From positions 46,998 to 110,997 of the forward strand of contig NZ_JAAHHT010000026.1 of NCBI RefSeq assembly GCF_010672085.1: DNA of 64,000 nucleotides, in the 5' to 3' direction. Shown piece after piece: positions 48,401 through 59,330 of this stretch. Made by a program: the position numbers and the translations under genes. Under the pieces are notes generated by a model. That model searched no databases and was not told where the DNA came from. It saw only the letters and a list, made by a program, of their open reading frames with translations. The DNA comes from Okeania sp. SIO3I5 (GTDB taxonomy: Bacteria > Cyanobacteriota > Cyanobacteriia > Cyanobacteriales > Microcoleaceae). Within the stretch, counting starts at the first letter, position 1. Every line of letters begins with the position of its first letter.

Positions 48401-50991
48401 AATAACAAAGTATCTTCAATTTCTTGTCTGACTTCGCGACTCACATAGCGAGATTGTTTCAGACATTGTACTAGCAACAGGTTGCTATTGTAGTAATCCT
48501 TTAAGAGTTCGTATTGCTCATCGGTAAATTGCCAATCGTGACCGATGTTGCGATACCGAATCATAATGTTCCGCAATTGTTCTGCCCAAGCATGACGATT
48601 TTCTTGCCACCATTTTTCGCTGGCTTCCGGGTCAAGTTCTGAAGGAATTTGATTTTTCAATTGTTGCACTTCCTCCTTTAGTTCTGGATCGCGTCCATGT
48701 TTTTCTAAGATTTCTAAAGTATGATTCAGGAGTTCGAAGCGATTCCGTTGTTTGGCATGGCGTTTAATTTCATTTCGATCTTCAAGTTGACCCGGTTTAA
48801 ATGGAAAATAAAGATCGCGATCAATTTTTTCATCAATTGTGCGATCAAGACAATAATCCAGTCCATTGAAATTCTTCCATCTGTTTTGCTTTGGATCTAA
48901 AACAAAACCCAGATCGACTTTTAAGGAAATATCTATTGATATATCGTATGGTAAACAGCGATCTTCGCATAAAAAATGTGAGAAATAACCCTCTAAAGCC
49001 GGTTCAATATAATTCGTCCGAACCGCAGCGGCTTTATAAGGATGTTCCACGGAATTAGTCTTTTGATTCACCCAATCCAGGCATTCCTGTATCCCTGCAT
49101 CTCCGGCGACGATCGCATCAACTTTTTGCTTCATTAATTTCAGCAAATAATCGGCATTGGGCATCATTTCCACCGCAATAAGAAACACCTCTCGCCATTG
49201 CTTGTTCGCAATCCGTCCCACCAATTGTTGAAAAGCCTGATCCAACCTTTGCGGATCGGGACTATTGACGATATAACGAGCCGTAAAGTATTCCTGAAAT
49301 GTCAAATGAGAAAAAGAGTAAATCCCTTTAGCCCGTTCGACTAATATCCCATGCTGCGCTTCAATTCCTTTCAGCACTGCTGCACTATCCAGACGCAATT
49401 CTTTGGGGTCAGTTTGCGCCTCTGGTAAACTGCGGATATATTCGATAATATAACTCTCTACTTCCTCTTGTGCAAAGAACAGTTTAGCTTGAGCGAAAGT
49501 CTTGTAAGCGATATAACTCAGTAAATCTTCTTTTTGCTGAGGCTCTAATTTTTTGTATAGTTCCGGTCGCTCAATATTGCGCTTACTATCCCACTTTTTC
49601 AGGAGTAACTCCAGTCCCTCTTGATAGAGTTGAGACCGTTTACGGGGAAAACTTTTCAATTCTTCAAAGACCAAGCACAACAGAGTTAAAAGCAGTGGGT
49701 TGCTGGCCAGTTCTTTACTAGGTTTATTCCCATTGAGTTTTTGATGAAATTTATCAGTCAACTCTTTGGCTTCACGGGGCACTCTAGCCCGAAACCATTT
49801 CCGGACAAAATCTCGAATCTGCTCTTCAGTAAAATCGGCAACTTCAACCTCAGTAAATTGGTCAAAAACATATTCACGGGCAGCAATCCGGCAGGTGATC
49901 ACAAAGCGATTTTCGGGAAACCTTTGCACGAAGGAGCAAATGCGATTGATGACGCGGCGGTTTTCCTCGGCTTTGACTTCATCTAACCCATCCAATAATA
50001 GGAAAAATTTGCCGTGACGCAACAAGCTTTCTACTTCTTGATCTGCCACCTTCCCAGCTTGGAACCGCTTTTGGATGTAAGTAAGTAAATTGGGTTGACC
50101 TTCAGCGAGGGCAAACTCTCTCAAGGTAATAAAGATTAGCACTAAATCAGATTTTAGGTAGCCTTCATTGCACTGATTAGCCAAATGCTTTAAAAAGGTC
50201 GTTTTCCCCGCTCCCGGTTTCCCTAAAACAAATAACTTTTCATGGTCGTTTACAGCTTTTAATGCGGGAACTCGCGATTTACTAATTGCTCCATATCCCA
50301 GGCGATCAAAATCTTTCGGCTGACAAGTTTTGGCTAAAGTCTCTAATTCTTCCCGGTTTTTAGAGGTTACTTTTTGCAGAATATTCACCTCAGTATAAAT
50401 ATCATCCAACCCAATAGGATAGCACATATCCAGCACTCGCATGGTGCCGCATTCTCGTTGAATAATATTTTTTACCTTTGACCGGGTGATTTTCACTAAG
50501 CTTTCGAGATCGGGTTCTTTTTGCTGTCCTTTATAGGCGACATTGATTGCGCTTTGAAGCGTTCTTTTGTTGACTTTCTCTCCCGTCACTCGCGACAAAA
50601 ACTTATAGAGAGCAGGCGCTGCATTCCGTTCGATATGCGCTCGATCTGCCCCTGAGTAACTTTGAGCGATTTCTTTGAATGTTTGGTTTTGCCAAATTCC
50701 TTGAAATATATCTCGTTCCAGGTTGCTTAGTCCCTCGTCTCTATGCTGCCGAGACAAATTTTCGACAAAATCTAATGCTTGTTCAAGATTTAACATTTTT
50801 CCACCTCTATATCTTATCAGTAGCTTGAGAACATCCGGGGTAATGATGCTAGTTGCGAGCGCTGCTATGGCACCTGTTATCCCTCCTGTTACTCCAGAAA
50901 GTAGCGTACCAGAAACGATAACCATGACACCGACAAAAAGTCTGGTTCGAGATTTTCTGAAGTCGAGCATAGTTTTTATTATAGAAGCCAT
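48379..50991 (-). CDS. NACHT ATPase with membrane anchor and vMAP-type helix-turn-helix
   Basis: An ~870-residue STAND ATPase. Numbering from the ATG at 50991 (a TTG at 51024 would add 11 residues next to a heptamer array): residues ~19-55 are hydrophobic and glycine-rich (VGVMVIVSGTLLSGVTGGIT), likely a membrane hairpin. Residues ~68-150 (NLEQALDFVENLSRQ ... FQGIWQNQTFKEIAQSY) resemble the vWA-MoxR-associated N-terminal helix-turn-helix. The NACHT domain has Walker A VLGKPGAGKTTFLKHLA near 257 and Walker B FFLLLDGLDEVKAE near 330. SFSHLTFQEYFTARYIV marks the helical region after NACHT. The C-terminal ~250 residues are charged, with no leucine-rich or TPR repeats. Some bacterial NACHT proteins defend against phage; that role here is inference. 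Confidence 0.85.
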   Translation of the reverse strand: MASIIKTMLDFRKSRTRLFVGVMVIVSGTLLSGVTGGITGAIAALATSIITPDVLKLLIRYRGGKMLNLEQALDFVENLSRQHRDEGLSNLERDIFQGIWQNQTFKEIAQSYSGADRAHIERNAAPALYKFLSRVTGEKVNKRTLQSAINVAYKGQQKEPDLESLVKITRSKVKNIIQRECGTMRVLDMCYPIGLDDIYTEVNILQKVTSKNREELETLAKTCQPKDFDRLGYGAISKSRVPALKAVNDHEKLFVLGKPGAGKTTFLKHLANQCNEGYLKSDLVLIFITLREFALAEGQPNLLTYIQKRFQAGKVADQEVESLLRHGKFFLLLDGLDEVKAEENRRVINRICSFVQRFPENRFVITCRIAAREYVFDQFTEVEVADFTEEQIRDFVRKWFRARVPREAKELTDKFHQKLNGNKPSKELASNPLLLTLLCLVFEELKSFPRKRSQLYQEGLELLLKKWDSKRNIERPELYKKLEPQQKEDLLSYIAYKTFAQAKLFFAQEEVESYIIEYIRSLPEAQTDPKELRLDSAAVLKGIEAQHGILVERAKGIYSFSHLTFQEYFTARYIVNSPDPQRLDQAFQQLVGRIANKQWREVFLIAVEMMPNADYLLKLMKQKVDAIVAGDAGIQECLDWVNQKTNSVEHPYKAAAVRTNYIEPALEGYFSHFLCEDRCLPYDISIDISLKVDLGFVLDPKQNRWKNFNGLDYCLDRTIDEKIDRDLYFPFKPGQLEDRNEIKRHAKQRNRFELLNHTLEILEKHGRDPELKEEVQQLKNQIPSELDPEASEKWWQENRHAWAEQLRNIMIRYRNIGHDWQFTDEQYELLKDYYNSNLLLVQCLKQSRYVSREVRQEIEDTLLLPIVSGS

Positions 50992-51024
50992 TTGGTATAT
51001 CGGGAAAGTGAGGCTTTTTGGCAA

Positions 51025-51343
<319 letters not shown>

Positions 51344-51682
51344 ATGAACCAAATTGTCATAATTGCTTTAGTAACTCAATTAATTTTTCTAGCTGGAGAA
51401 GTTCCGGCAGCAGGCTATCTCAGCCAAAAGGGAATTGACGGCAGCTTTTACCATCCCTGGTTTTTAATCTTTTCAATAACTCGGATTATTGGCATGGCTG
51501 GCCAGCTTTATCTTTGGTCGCAAACCCAGCTAGGCTTAATCGCCGCGTTAACAGGAAGTTGTGGCTTAATTTTGAGTAACTTACTGGGGACATTTGTCTT
51601 GCACCAACCGGCCTTGTCTCCCCAGGGATATGTAGGGTTATTTTTAGCTGTAGTCAGCATTTTTCTATTAACAGCTAAATAG
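51344..51682 (+). CDS. small four-helix membrane protein (EamA/SMR-like)
   Basis: A 112-residue protein with four hydrophobic helices (IIALVTQLIFLAGEVPAAGY, WFLIFSITRIIGMAGQLYLW, LIAALTGSCGLILSNLLGTF, YVGLFLAVVSIFLLTAK). Length and spacing fit small multidrug resistance/EamA half-transporters, though it lacks a charged residue matching the EmrE Glu14 other than the Glu in LAGEVPAA, near position 19. Members are known in cyanobacteria without assigned function. Its 3' end faces the DUF1574 gene, 58 bp apart. Confidence 0.7.
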   Translation: MNQIVIIALVTQLIFLAGEVPAAGYLSQKGIDGSFYHPWFLIFSITRIIGMAGQLYLWSQTQLGLIAALTGSCGLILSNLLGTFVLHQPALSPQGYVGLFLAVVSIFLLTAK

Positions 51683-51740
51683 TTAACCGCTCAAAGTATT
51701 CTTCGTATGTTCGTAGTAGCGCAAAGAGCGCCCTACTCCC

Positions 51741-54700
51741 CTACTCCCCTACTCCCCCACTCCCCCGCTCAAGAAAGTCAGGAATAATATTATCCTCAGC
51801 TAATGTTTGAGAAACAGCGATCGCTCCATAAAGATTCAGATGACTAGGATCAGAAAAGTTGCTAAAAGTTTCTGGCCATGCACCACCTAAATCTCGGAAT
51901 ATAAAATTAGCATATTCCCCAGATAATTCCTGCATATATTCCTGAAATTTTTGTTCATAAACAGTTCGTACTTCGTCTAAATATGTTGTAGTTAAAGGCA
52001 TATTTACAAATACAAAATTAATCCCTATTGACTGAGTATATTCCAGTAAATTTTTCAGTGCCGTGGTTTGTTTTCCTGTTAATTGAAAGTTTGCATAATC
52101 AGCATCATAATCGCCAGAAACTTTAGCATAATTTTGATAGTAATTTTCTGGTTCAAACTTAATCGAAATTGGCAAAAAACCATTTACTTGAAATTGGTCT
52201 AATTCTAAGGTTTCTTCTACTGCTAATTCTGGGTTTTCTTGCTGATGCAAAAAATCCCAATTTGTCGGATTATTAATAATTGACACGATTAAATTTTTGA
52301 GGCGATCGCGCTGTTGATAAGTAGCTGAAACTTCCTCAATTTTTTCCTGAATATTTTTGAATATTTGTTTAAATCTATTTAAGCCAAAATTAACTGAACC
52401 GTCTGATATATTATCCCGAATAATAAATGTGCCAGCATCTACTTCCTCATAACCTTCAGAACTAGCAATAATCTCAAAAGTTCGATCGACTCTCCCACTA
52501 TTGAGAGCGCGAACTCCATCAGCAAAAATAATTAATTTTGGCAATTGTTCTGGTGGTAAAACCCGACGTACAATCAAATCTACTACTTGAGCAGTTGCCC
52601 CATTTACCCCAAAATTATAAATTCTTAAATCTGGATATCCTGAAGTTGCTAAACTTTCTGCAAGCACCGTTGGATCGACTCCTCTCAATGCTCTAGAACT
52701 ACCAACTATTAAAATATCTGGGATTGTTTTTTCGACTTTTAAATATTCTTGATAACGAACTAACTGTTCATCTAATTGCGGACTATTAAAAGTAGGATAA
52801 GTCGTTAATTCTGCAGTTCCATTTTCATCGACAATTTTTTCTGTCGGAGTTTGACAATTCCCACCTTGACAAAGAATTCCAGACAAAGAAACATCTGGAA
52901 TTCGCTCTAATATTTCACCAACTTTTAGATCGGTTTGAACTGTTAAGAAAATTCCCAAAGCAGCATAACCAACAGCAGCAACCCATTTACCATAACTGCT
53001 AGTATTGTATGTTAATGAATTACTTATTTTTGTAGAATCTTCTTCATTAGGAATAAATAAACGAGAACCAATAAATAATTGTTGGATACCTGTAAACAGT
53101 TGTGCTGTCAGTGCGAACCGAGCGGGAACTAACAGTTTTGAATCAGTTTTTTCAGTCGTTTTTGGTGCTAATTTGAGGAAAACACGATCTGCTCTTTTAC
53201 CCGATAAAAAATCCATCTCCGCAGAAGCAGCAAACTCCGGAACTTGCTCAGAATGCTGGCGACTTCTCGTAGTAAAATTAATACCGTAACGCCACAAAGG
53301 CAATTTTTGACCAGCACGACGACCGTAAACTCTTACCCCACTAACTCCAGGAATTTTAAGTTGACCCAAGAAATTAGCAATAGTCGGTCCTACTTGAGAT
53401 TGAGAAGGACAGGTAGGAGCTTCGCTCATAACGTGCAATAATTCTTGCTTCGCTAATATTAATACCCGGATACCACCTGTTTGCAGTCGTCGATCCAGAT
53501 CGGGATTAAGTAATTTGTTTAATAGAAAACTAATAGCTTCATGGTTTCCCTGACTTGCCAAAACTTTAGCGTCAGCAGATAGATCCGGATTTTCCGATGC
53601 AGGTAAATTCAACCAGTCTATCCATAGAGGTGACTCAGATTTTTGGCGAGCTGTTTCATTAATAGTACAACCATAAATGGTAGCAGCTTTGATACCTCTT
53701 GGTAAAATTTTGGCTAATGTAGAAGCGATCGCTATTTTTGTTTTCTGTTGTTCTGGATATTCTTGGTCGAAATTATCAGTCTTAGTGCAAAATAAATGTA
53801 AAGTTGACTCTTTTAGGGTAGCTCGAATATCCACTGCCAAAGTAGCCAACTCTTGTTTAAGTAACCGTTCAATGGCCGCCACATCTCCCCAACTCGCCCA
53901 TTCTTGTAGCATCAGATCCGGAGGAGTTAGATCCACCCGCAACATCCAGTCTGGCGCCGTTTCACCGCGAACCAGCAGAGAAATTAAAGCTTCATGGAAA
54001 TCTTTAAGCTTGAGTTCTCGTAGTTTTTGGGTAATTGGTTCCCCTAACAGAGATGGATCGGGACTATAAGCTGCTTCACAAGATACCCATAATATTTTTT
54101 GAGTTTTCAATTTAGGATTTTTAGCAGCATCCTCTGATTGTGAAATTGTTTCTGTTGGTTTTTCCTTAAATTGTCTTTCTCGAATAGCGACATTTACACA
54201 AACCCCTAACTCACCTAAAATTTCACTCAGATAACTAGCAATTGCATCGGGATGGCCATATTCAGCTAATTTTTGAGAAGAAACAGTCAGGGGAGAATCA
54301 ATTAGATATGAATCTGATTCTTTGACCTGATCTAGCTGTGTTTCTAACTTGGATTTTTCTGATTCAGCGATCGAAAAAGTCTCTGAATCTAATTGTGGAG
54401 ATGAAAAATTTAGATGGTTTAATGTGTCATTTTTCCAGACAGAATCCTGATGAGGAGTTAATACCAATTCAGAAGCAATATTGTCATGAATATCCAATTT
54501 AGAAGATTGCCCAACACCAACTTTTGTTAATTTATCTTCCGGTAAAGTTTGACTAGGATGATAATTTTGTGAATAATTTTGAGGAGAAGGATAAGTAGAT
54601 GTTGGGTGAGAATTAATTTCTGAAGAATTAGAAGAAGTATTTACACTCTGACTTTGAGTTGCTACCTTATTACTATCAAGTTTTACTGTCCAGTCATTTC

Positions 54701-54980
54701 GTCTACGTCCCAAAGTGCGACCACACAAAAACGTCTGATAAATCCGAGGTTGATTAGGAGGTAGTAAAGATTCTATATCAATCTTACTCAGTGCCTGGGA
54801 AAACTGAGCTAGGGCAAAGCTCATTTCGGGACATTTTTCCGCTTCACAGAGAATATGTAGATGATTGCCCCGCAATCTTACCTGTACTTGCACTTCTGGA
54901 AGTCCCAAAGCTTCCTTAGCCCAAATTTCTAGGGGGGATCTATTTTTGGTCAATATTGTTTTATTTCCTTTCATCTTCAC
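51741..54980 (-). CDS. DUF1574 protein: four intracellular repeats, one helix, SGNH-like extracytoplasmic domain
   Basis: A 1079-residue protein. The N-terminal ~570 residues hold about four copies of one ~95-residue domain (around 12-100, 240-350, 355-455 and 465-565; motifs such as GHPDAIASYLSEILGELGV, GNHEAISFLLNK, VSGVRVYGRRAGQKLPLWRY). This domain also forms the N-terminus of the protein at 19580-20545. A membrane helix lies near 660 (WVAAVGYAALGIFLTVQ). The C-terminal ~380 residues are SGNH-hydrolase-like: ILIVGSSRALRGVD (block I serine) and SDPSHLNLYGAIAV (Asp-x-x-His dyad), similar in layout to DltD/AlgX. It may modify an extracellular polysaccharide or lipid; this is inference. Confidence 0.82.
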   Translation of the reverse strand: MKMKGNKTILTKNRSPLEIWAKEALGLPEVQVQVRLRGNHLHILCEAEKCPEMSFALAQFSQALSKIDIESLLPPNQPRIYQTFLCGRTLGRRRNDWTVKLDSNKVATQSQSVNTSSNSSEINSHPTSTYPSPQNYSQNYHPSQTLPEDKLTKVGVGQSSKLDIHDNIASELVLTPHQDSVWKNDTLNHLNFSSPQLDSETFSIAESEKSKLETQLDQVKESDSYLIDSPLTVSSQKLAEYGHPDAIASYLSEILGELGVCVNVAIRERQFKEKPTETISQSEDAAKNPKLKTQKILWVSCEAAYSPDPSLLGEPITQKLRELKLKDFHEALISLLVRGETAPDWMLRVDLTPPDLMLQEWASWGDVAAIERLLKQELATLAVDIRATLKESTLHLFCTKTDNFDQEYPEQQKTKIAIASTLAKILPRGIKAATIYGCTINETARQKSESPLWIDWLNLPASENPDLSADAKVLASQGNHEAISFLLNKLLNPDLDRRLQTGGIRVLILAKQELLHVMSEAPTCPSQSQVGPTIANFLGQLKIPGVSGVRVYGRRAGQKLPLWRYGINFTTRSRQHSEQVPEFAASAEMDFLSGKRADRVFLKLAPKTTEKTDSKLLVPARFALTAQLFTGIQQLFIGSRLFIPNEEDSTKISNSLTYNTSSYGKWVAAVGYAALGIFLTVQTDLKVGEILERIPDVSLSGILCQGGNCQTPTEKIVDENGTAELTTYPTFNSPQLDEQLVRYQEYLKVEKTIPDILIVGSSRALRGVDPTVLAESLATSGYPDLRIYNFGVNGATAQVVDLIVRRVLPPEQLPKLIIFADGVRALNSGRVDRTFEIIASSEGYEEVDAGTFIIRDNISDGSVNFGLNRFKQIFKNIQEKIEEVSATYQQRDRLKNLIVSIINNPTNWDFLHQQENPELAVEETLELDQFQVNGFLPISIKFEPENYYQNYAKVSGDYDADYANFQLTGKQTTALKNLLEYTQSIGINFVFVNMPLTTTYLDEVRTVYEQKFQEYMQELSGEYANFIFRDLGGAWPETFSNFSDPSHLNLYGAIAVSQTLAEDNIIPDFLERGSGGVGE

Positions 54981-55365
<385 letters not shown>

Positions 55366-56103
55366 TCACTCAGGGCTATCAAATAATACAGTAGTTAAAT
55401 AATAATCTGTCCATTCTTGTCCAAAAGCTTTTTCTAAGACTCGACGGGTTTTGTCATTTTGTCTCTGTTGAGTAGAATAATGGCGTTGAGCTTTGAGAAT
55501 CTCAAGTTGTTGTTCTGGAGAAACAGGTTTTTGGGCGATCGCTTGTTGGCAATGTATTTCTAGGAAAGATTCGACTATCGATATAAATTTTTGTTCTTCC
55601 TCTAAACCAGTTGGTCTTATAAATAGACAAAATTCTGAAAATATTTCCCCCCATTCTGGCAGTTGCCGAGGATGAGAAAATTCTTTTATTGGTAAAGTTT
55701 GAAGTTGATAATTATAAACTTCTGGTAATTTTCTATTGTGAGTTAGGGGCGATAAATCGACTACTGCTGCACTTATTTGGCCCTTTCCTCCCACTAAATC
55801 TGTACCAAACATAGGCAGAGCGTAACTTATTCTAGGAAACATGACACAATGCAATATATCCAGATTTTTGCCTATTTTTGCTAGTTCTAGGTGTAGCTTC
55901 CGGAACTGGGGAGTTTGATAGCATTTGTTTTCAATTGTTAGTTTTTCTCCTTCCAGGCGGCCTTCTACATAGCCTAGCTCTGTGGGTAGGTAATATGGTT
56001 GTAGGTCTAGGTAGCGTTGCCAAACTGCTTCTATGGTGTCTGCTAGTTTGCATACTAAGGGATTTTGTTGTTTTCGTATTGACGGAATTGATGTTTTTAA
56101 CAT
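55366..56103 (-). CDS. pcyA: phycocyanobilin:ferredoxin oxidoreductase
   Basis: A 245-residue bilin reductase that converts biliverdin IXalpha to phycocyanobilin using ferredoxin, giving the chromophore of phycocyanin, allophycocyanin and cyanobacteriochromes. The active site is intact: LHLELAKIG (Glu73), LDILHCVMFPRI (His85) and LPMFGTDLVGGKGQISAAVV (Asp102), three positions earlier than Glu76/His88/Asp105 of the Synechocystis enzyme. QAIAQKPVSPEQQLEILKAQ and QRHYSTQQRQNDKTRRVLEK mark the C-terminus. It stands alone on the minus strand. Confidence 0.96.
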   Translation of the reverse strand: MLKTSIPSIRKQQNPLVCKLADTIEAVWQRYLDLQPYYLPTELGYVEGRLEGEKLTIENKCYQTPQFRKLHLELAKIGKNLDILHCVMFPRISYALPMFGTDLVGGKGQISAAVVDLSPLTHNRKLPEVYNYQLQTLPIKEFSHPRQLPEWGEIFSEFCLFIRPTGLEEEQKFISIVESFLEIHCQQAIAQKPVSPEQQLEILKAQRHYSTQQRQNDKTRRVLEKAFGQEWTDYYLTTVLFDSPE

Positions 56104-57669
56104 TCTCGTTATGGGCCAGTTAATTTTGGTCTTGTTATATTGACTTTTTTTAGATTTTAGATAATTTGTTGATTAGGTCTATTTAGATTTAGTAGTTTAT
56201 ATATTATTAGAATCCCATAATTGTGTCTCAATTGTTCAAGTCAGTAGTCAATAGTCAGTAGTCAGTAGTCAGTAGTCAGTAGTCAGTAGAAGAGCCACTC
56301 ACCACTTGTTTCTACTATTAGACTTCTCCAAAAATGAAAAATTAAATCAATATCTTATCCATAAATTATCAATTACTCCCCCGTGTTCCCTGTTCCCTGT
56401 TCTCTAAAACCAAAGAATTTTGTACCTTACGCTTTTTGGGAATTGCTATTTAACATATAACAATTATTTAATTGATAATTTTTTCAATTCTTAACATAGT
56501 CGATATCATATTTTCCTAAATACTAAATTATTTCCTAATCATACTTTCAGTCTAGTTTTTATTATATGGTAAGTGCAACTAAAATTTAATCTAGATTTAC
56601 AATATCAAGAGTATTGAATACTTGTTAAATGAAGTTTCATTACATTAACTTGCATATTTGATTAATAGTGCTAAATTAAAAATATGAAGAAGCAAATAAA
56701 CTTCTTTGCGAGATGTACAAGAGTTGAAATGAGAACTTAAGGACTAACCACAAATCTAATCAAAGCACTCAAGTTGCGAACTTGGTTAGTCCAGCCCACT
56801 TTTTTAAAGTAAACGTTATTTAGGTGATAACACCTTGGGGTGCGTGGCCAGCTCCAAGCTCTGTTGTTCGGCATTAAACAGGTAAAGAGATTTGAAAAAC
56901 CAGTGTGTTGAGCGGAAAAAGCCAAAATAACTGGGCGAGGCCAACTTTACGCATTTTGTGCAGAATGGACGCAAAAATGTCCAAATTTTTGCCTAACCTT
57001 ATGTTTTGAGGTGTATTAATATAACTCAAAAACATCTTATTTCTTTAGGAAATAGAGACAATTACTCGTTTTAAGCGCTTTTTCTAGGAGGTAACAAAAA
57101 AACTGTTTAATCCATCAATTGTCTGTCTGTTCAGACACCAACAGCAACTCCTTTGTCAGGGGCTAATATTTTCTCAAATCTTAATAGTATGGGAGTCAAA
57201 AAAATCTCAAGTTTATGTTTGAGCTTCACTCCATTTAAAATTTAGTAAAATAGAGGAAATAATTTTAGCAACTCAGGAGGTTACAACTCTGTTAAATTCC
57301 AGAAAATCTGTCTCGTTAAATACTCAAAAGCAACACCTAGATAGAAAACTGATACTTCTTAATAAGTGGTAGAAAAGGAGCAATGTAACTAAAGTTAATG
57401 GCTTAGTACATCTCCAAATATAATCCTCAAATGTAAAGAAGTCACTCGGTGAGTAAAACTTAGGTGTTGCTTTTTGATCGTTTATAAACTGACTGATATA
57501 GAATCAGGATATATAGCAATATGATATGAAATGATTCGTGAAAAAAAACCGGTTTTTTTTCTACTCCACACCTCCGACACCTCCGACACCTCCGACACCT
57601 CCGACACTTCCCACACTTCCCACACCTCCCACACCTCCGACACTTCCCACACCCCCTATTCCCTACTCC
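56104..57669. other. 1.6-kb gap with heptamers, nonamers and a chimeric element
   Basis: AGTCAGT heptamers at 56239-56289, the chimeric element at 56319-56449, a hairpin GGACTAACC ... GGTTAGTCC at about 56742-56792 followed by a non-repetitive block to ~56960 (CACCTTGGGGTGCGTGGCC) that I cannot identify, and CACCTCCGA/CACTTCCCA nonamers at 57570-57652 followed by CCCTACT heptamers. No intact gene recognised. Confidence 0.55.
56319..56449. mobile_element. chimeric MITE-like element
   Basis: The left half belongs to the GACATCTCC family (TAGACTTCTCCAAAAATGAA ... AAATTATCAATTACTC). After CCCTGTT heptamers (about 56383-56402) the right half is the GTGAGGTAC-family end (AAAACCAAAGAATTTTGTACC ... 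GGGAATTGCTAT). The switch occurs at the heptamer array. Confidence 0.65.
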
Positions 57670-58980
57670 CTACTCCCTCTTTTCTGGAGATGTCTGATAG
57701 ATTGGGATTTGAATCACAAACTTTGTTCCCTGTCCAACTTCAGAAAAACACTTGAGTTGACCCTGATGTTTTTCTGTAATGATTTGATAGCTGATAGACA
57801 AACCCATACCTGTTCCTTTACCTACAGGTTTTGTTGTAAAAAATGGGTCAAAAATATTTTGTCTAATCTCTTCTGGAATACCAGGACCATTATCTGCGAT
57901 CGAAATTTCTACAAATTTTGAATCAATTACAGAAGTACGAATTATAATTTGATTCGGATTATCCTCGATTTGTTGATATGTAAGGTTAGCATTAGATTCT
58001 TCTAGAGCTTCAATAGCGTTTGCCAGAATATTCATAAAAACTTGGTTTAGTTGACCAGAGTAGCATTCTACAAGAGGTAGTTTGTCATACTCTCGAATTA
58101 GTTGAATCTTGGGACGTTCGGGTTGAGCTTTCAAGCGATGTTGCAAAATCATAATAGTGCTGTCAATACCCTCATGAAGATCGACTGCTTTAAATTCAGC
58201 TTCATCTATACGAGAAAAAGTTCGCAGCGACAATACTATTTCTCGGATACGTTTGGTACCTGTTTTCATAGAAGCGATGGTTTTAATTACGTCTGACTGC
58301 ACAAATTCTAGGTGAACATCTTCAGCTTCCTCTTGAATCTCATCAACAGGATTAGGATAGTTTTTTTGATATAGTTCCAAAAAATCTAAGAATATTTGGG
58401 TATAGTCCTCCATATGACTGAGGTTAGCATGAATAAAGTTAAGAGGGTTATTAATTTCATGGGCAACTCCTGCAACTAACTGTCCTAAAGCTGCCATTTT
58501 TTCCGATTGTATTAACTGAACTTGAGACTGCTGTAGCTGCTCTAAAGCCTGATTTAGTTCTGCTGTACGTTTGGCTACTTGATCTTCTAAGTTTTCCGTG
58601 AGGTGGTATAACCTTAACTGTGTTTTCACACGGGCAATTAATTCTGCTTCTTGAAATGGTTTAGTTACATAATCAACTGCTCCTAAACTAAGTCCCTTGA
58701 CTTTATCAGTAGAATCATCAAGAGCAGTCATAAAAATTATGGGTATATTTTGAGTTATCTTAGAAGCTTTAAGACGGCGACAAGTTTCAAAACCATCAAT
58801 ACCAGGCATCATTATATCAAGGAGAATCAAACTGGGTAAACTTAATTCTGCTTGACTAATAGCTAATTCACCATCCGTGGCGATCGCTACTTCAAAGTCA
58901 GCATCATTTAAAGCTTCTGAAAGAACTGCTAAATTGGCAGGAGTATCATCTACTACTAAAATTAAATCTGAATTGTCCAT
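57670..58980 (-). CDS. response regulator-histidine kinase hybrid
   Basis: A 436-residue soluble protein. Receiver domain at ~5-120 with acidic pair VVDDTP, phosphoacceptor Asp in [11 protein letters not shown] and Lys in VTKPFQ. Then a coiled coil ([20 protein letters not shown]), dimerisation/phosphoacceptor box [19 protein letters not shown], and ATPase motifs [31 protein letters not shown] and [15 protein letters not shown]. Such REC-kinases usually act downstream of another sensor. The last codons (TSPEKRE and stop) coincide with the ACATCTCCAGAAAAGAGGG end of a repeat family. It lies ~550 bp from the hybrid sensor kinase on the same strand. Confidence 0.92.
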   Translation of the reverse strand: MDNSDLILVVDDTPANLAVLSEALNDADFEVAIATDGELAISQAELSLPSLILLDIMMPGIDGFETCRRLKASKITQNIPIIFMTALDDSTDKVKGLSLGAVDYVTKPFQEAELIARVKTQLRLYHLTENLEDQVAKRTAELNQALEQLQQSQVQLIQSEKMAALGQLVAGVAHEINNPLNFIHANLSHMEDYTQIFLDFLELYQKNYPNPVDEIQEEAEDVHLEFVQSDVIKTIASMKTGTKRIREIVLSLRTFSRIDEAEFKAVDLHEGIDSTIMILQHRLKAQPERPKIQLIREYDKLPLVECYSGQLNQVFMNILANAIEALEESNANLTYQQIEDNPNQIIIRTSVIDSKFVEISIADNGPGIPEEIRQNIFDPFFTTKPVGKGTGMGLSISYQIITEKHQGQLKCFSEVGQGTKFVIQIPIYQTSPEKRE

Positions 58981-59051
58981 AACTTAGATCTTTAAACATT
59001 ATTATTATGCGATTTGTAATACCAGTTTGACAAATTTTTGCTACAAATATT

Positions 59052-59300
59052 TAGGGCTTGCTGAAAAAGTATGCATGGGGTTTGGGTAGGAGTCAGGAGA
59101 CAGGAGACAGGAGACAGGAGGAATGGGTATGGGAGCGAGTTGCTAGTCGGATATTTTATCCCTTGGTTTTTCTGCCAATAGTCAACCTTTTCATCCTAAC
59201 TTTTTTAGCTGCCTACAACGAAAACCCTGTACTTTTTCAATACCTAAAAAGGCTTGATCCTTTTTAGGTATTGAATTTGATATTTAATCAGCAAGCCCTA
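59052..59300. mobile_element. MITE-like element with TAGGGCTTGCTGA ends
   Basis: 249 bp bounded by TAGGGCTTGCTGAAAAAGTA and ATCAGCAAGCCCTA, with GACAGGA heptamers (about 59094-59120) and a CTAAAAAGGCTTGATCC / TTTTTAGG hairpin inside. An open frame through it (59058-59267) is a by-product of the repeat. Confidence 0.75.
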
Positions 59301-59330
59301 TTTAGGTTATCCCGCACGGATACAGGAGTC

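Noticed and set aside
56737..56925. 62-codon minus-strand ORF with CLMPNNRAWSWPRTPRCY
   Set aside because: Seems familiar as a spurious frame annotated around repeats, but I cannot tie it to a real family; the block is reported only as an unexplained region.
57531..57921. Open frames with Asp-Thr-Ser and Thr-Pro-Pro repeats
   Set aside because: They come from the CACCTCCGA nonamers and then run antisense through the kinase gene.
59058..59267. 69-codon plus-strand frame
   Set aside because: Lies wholly within the TAGGGCTTGCTGA element and includes its heptamers; not conserved-looking.
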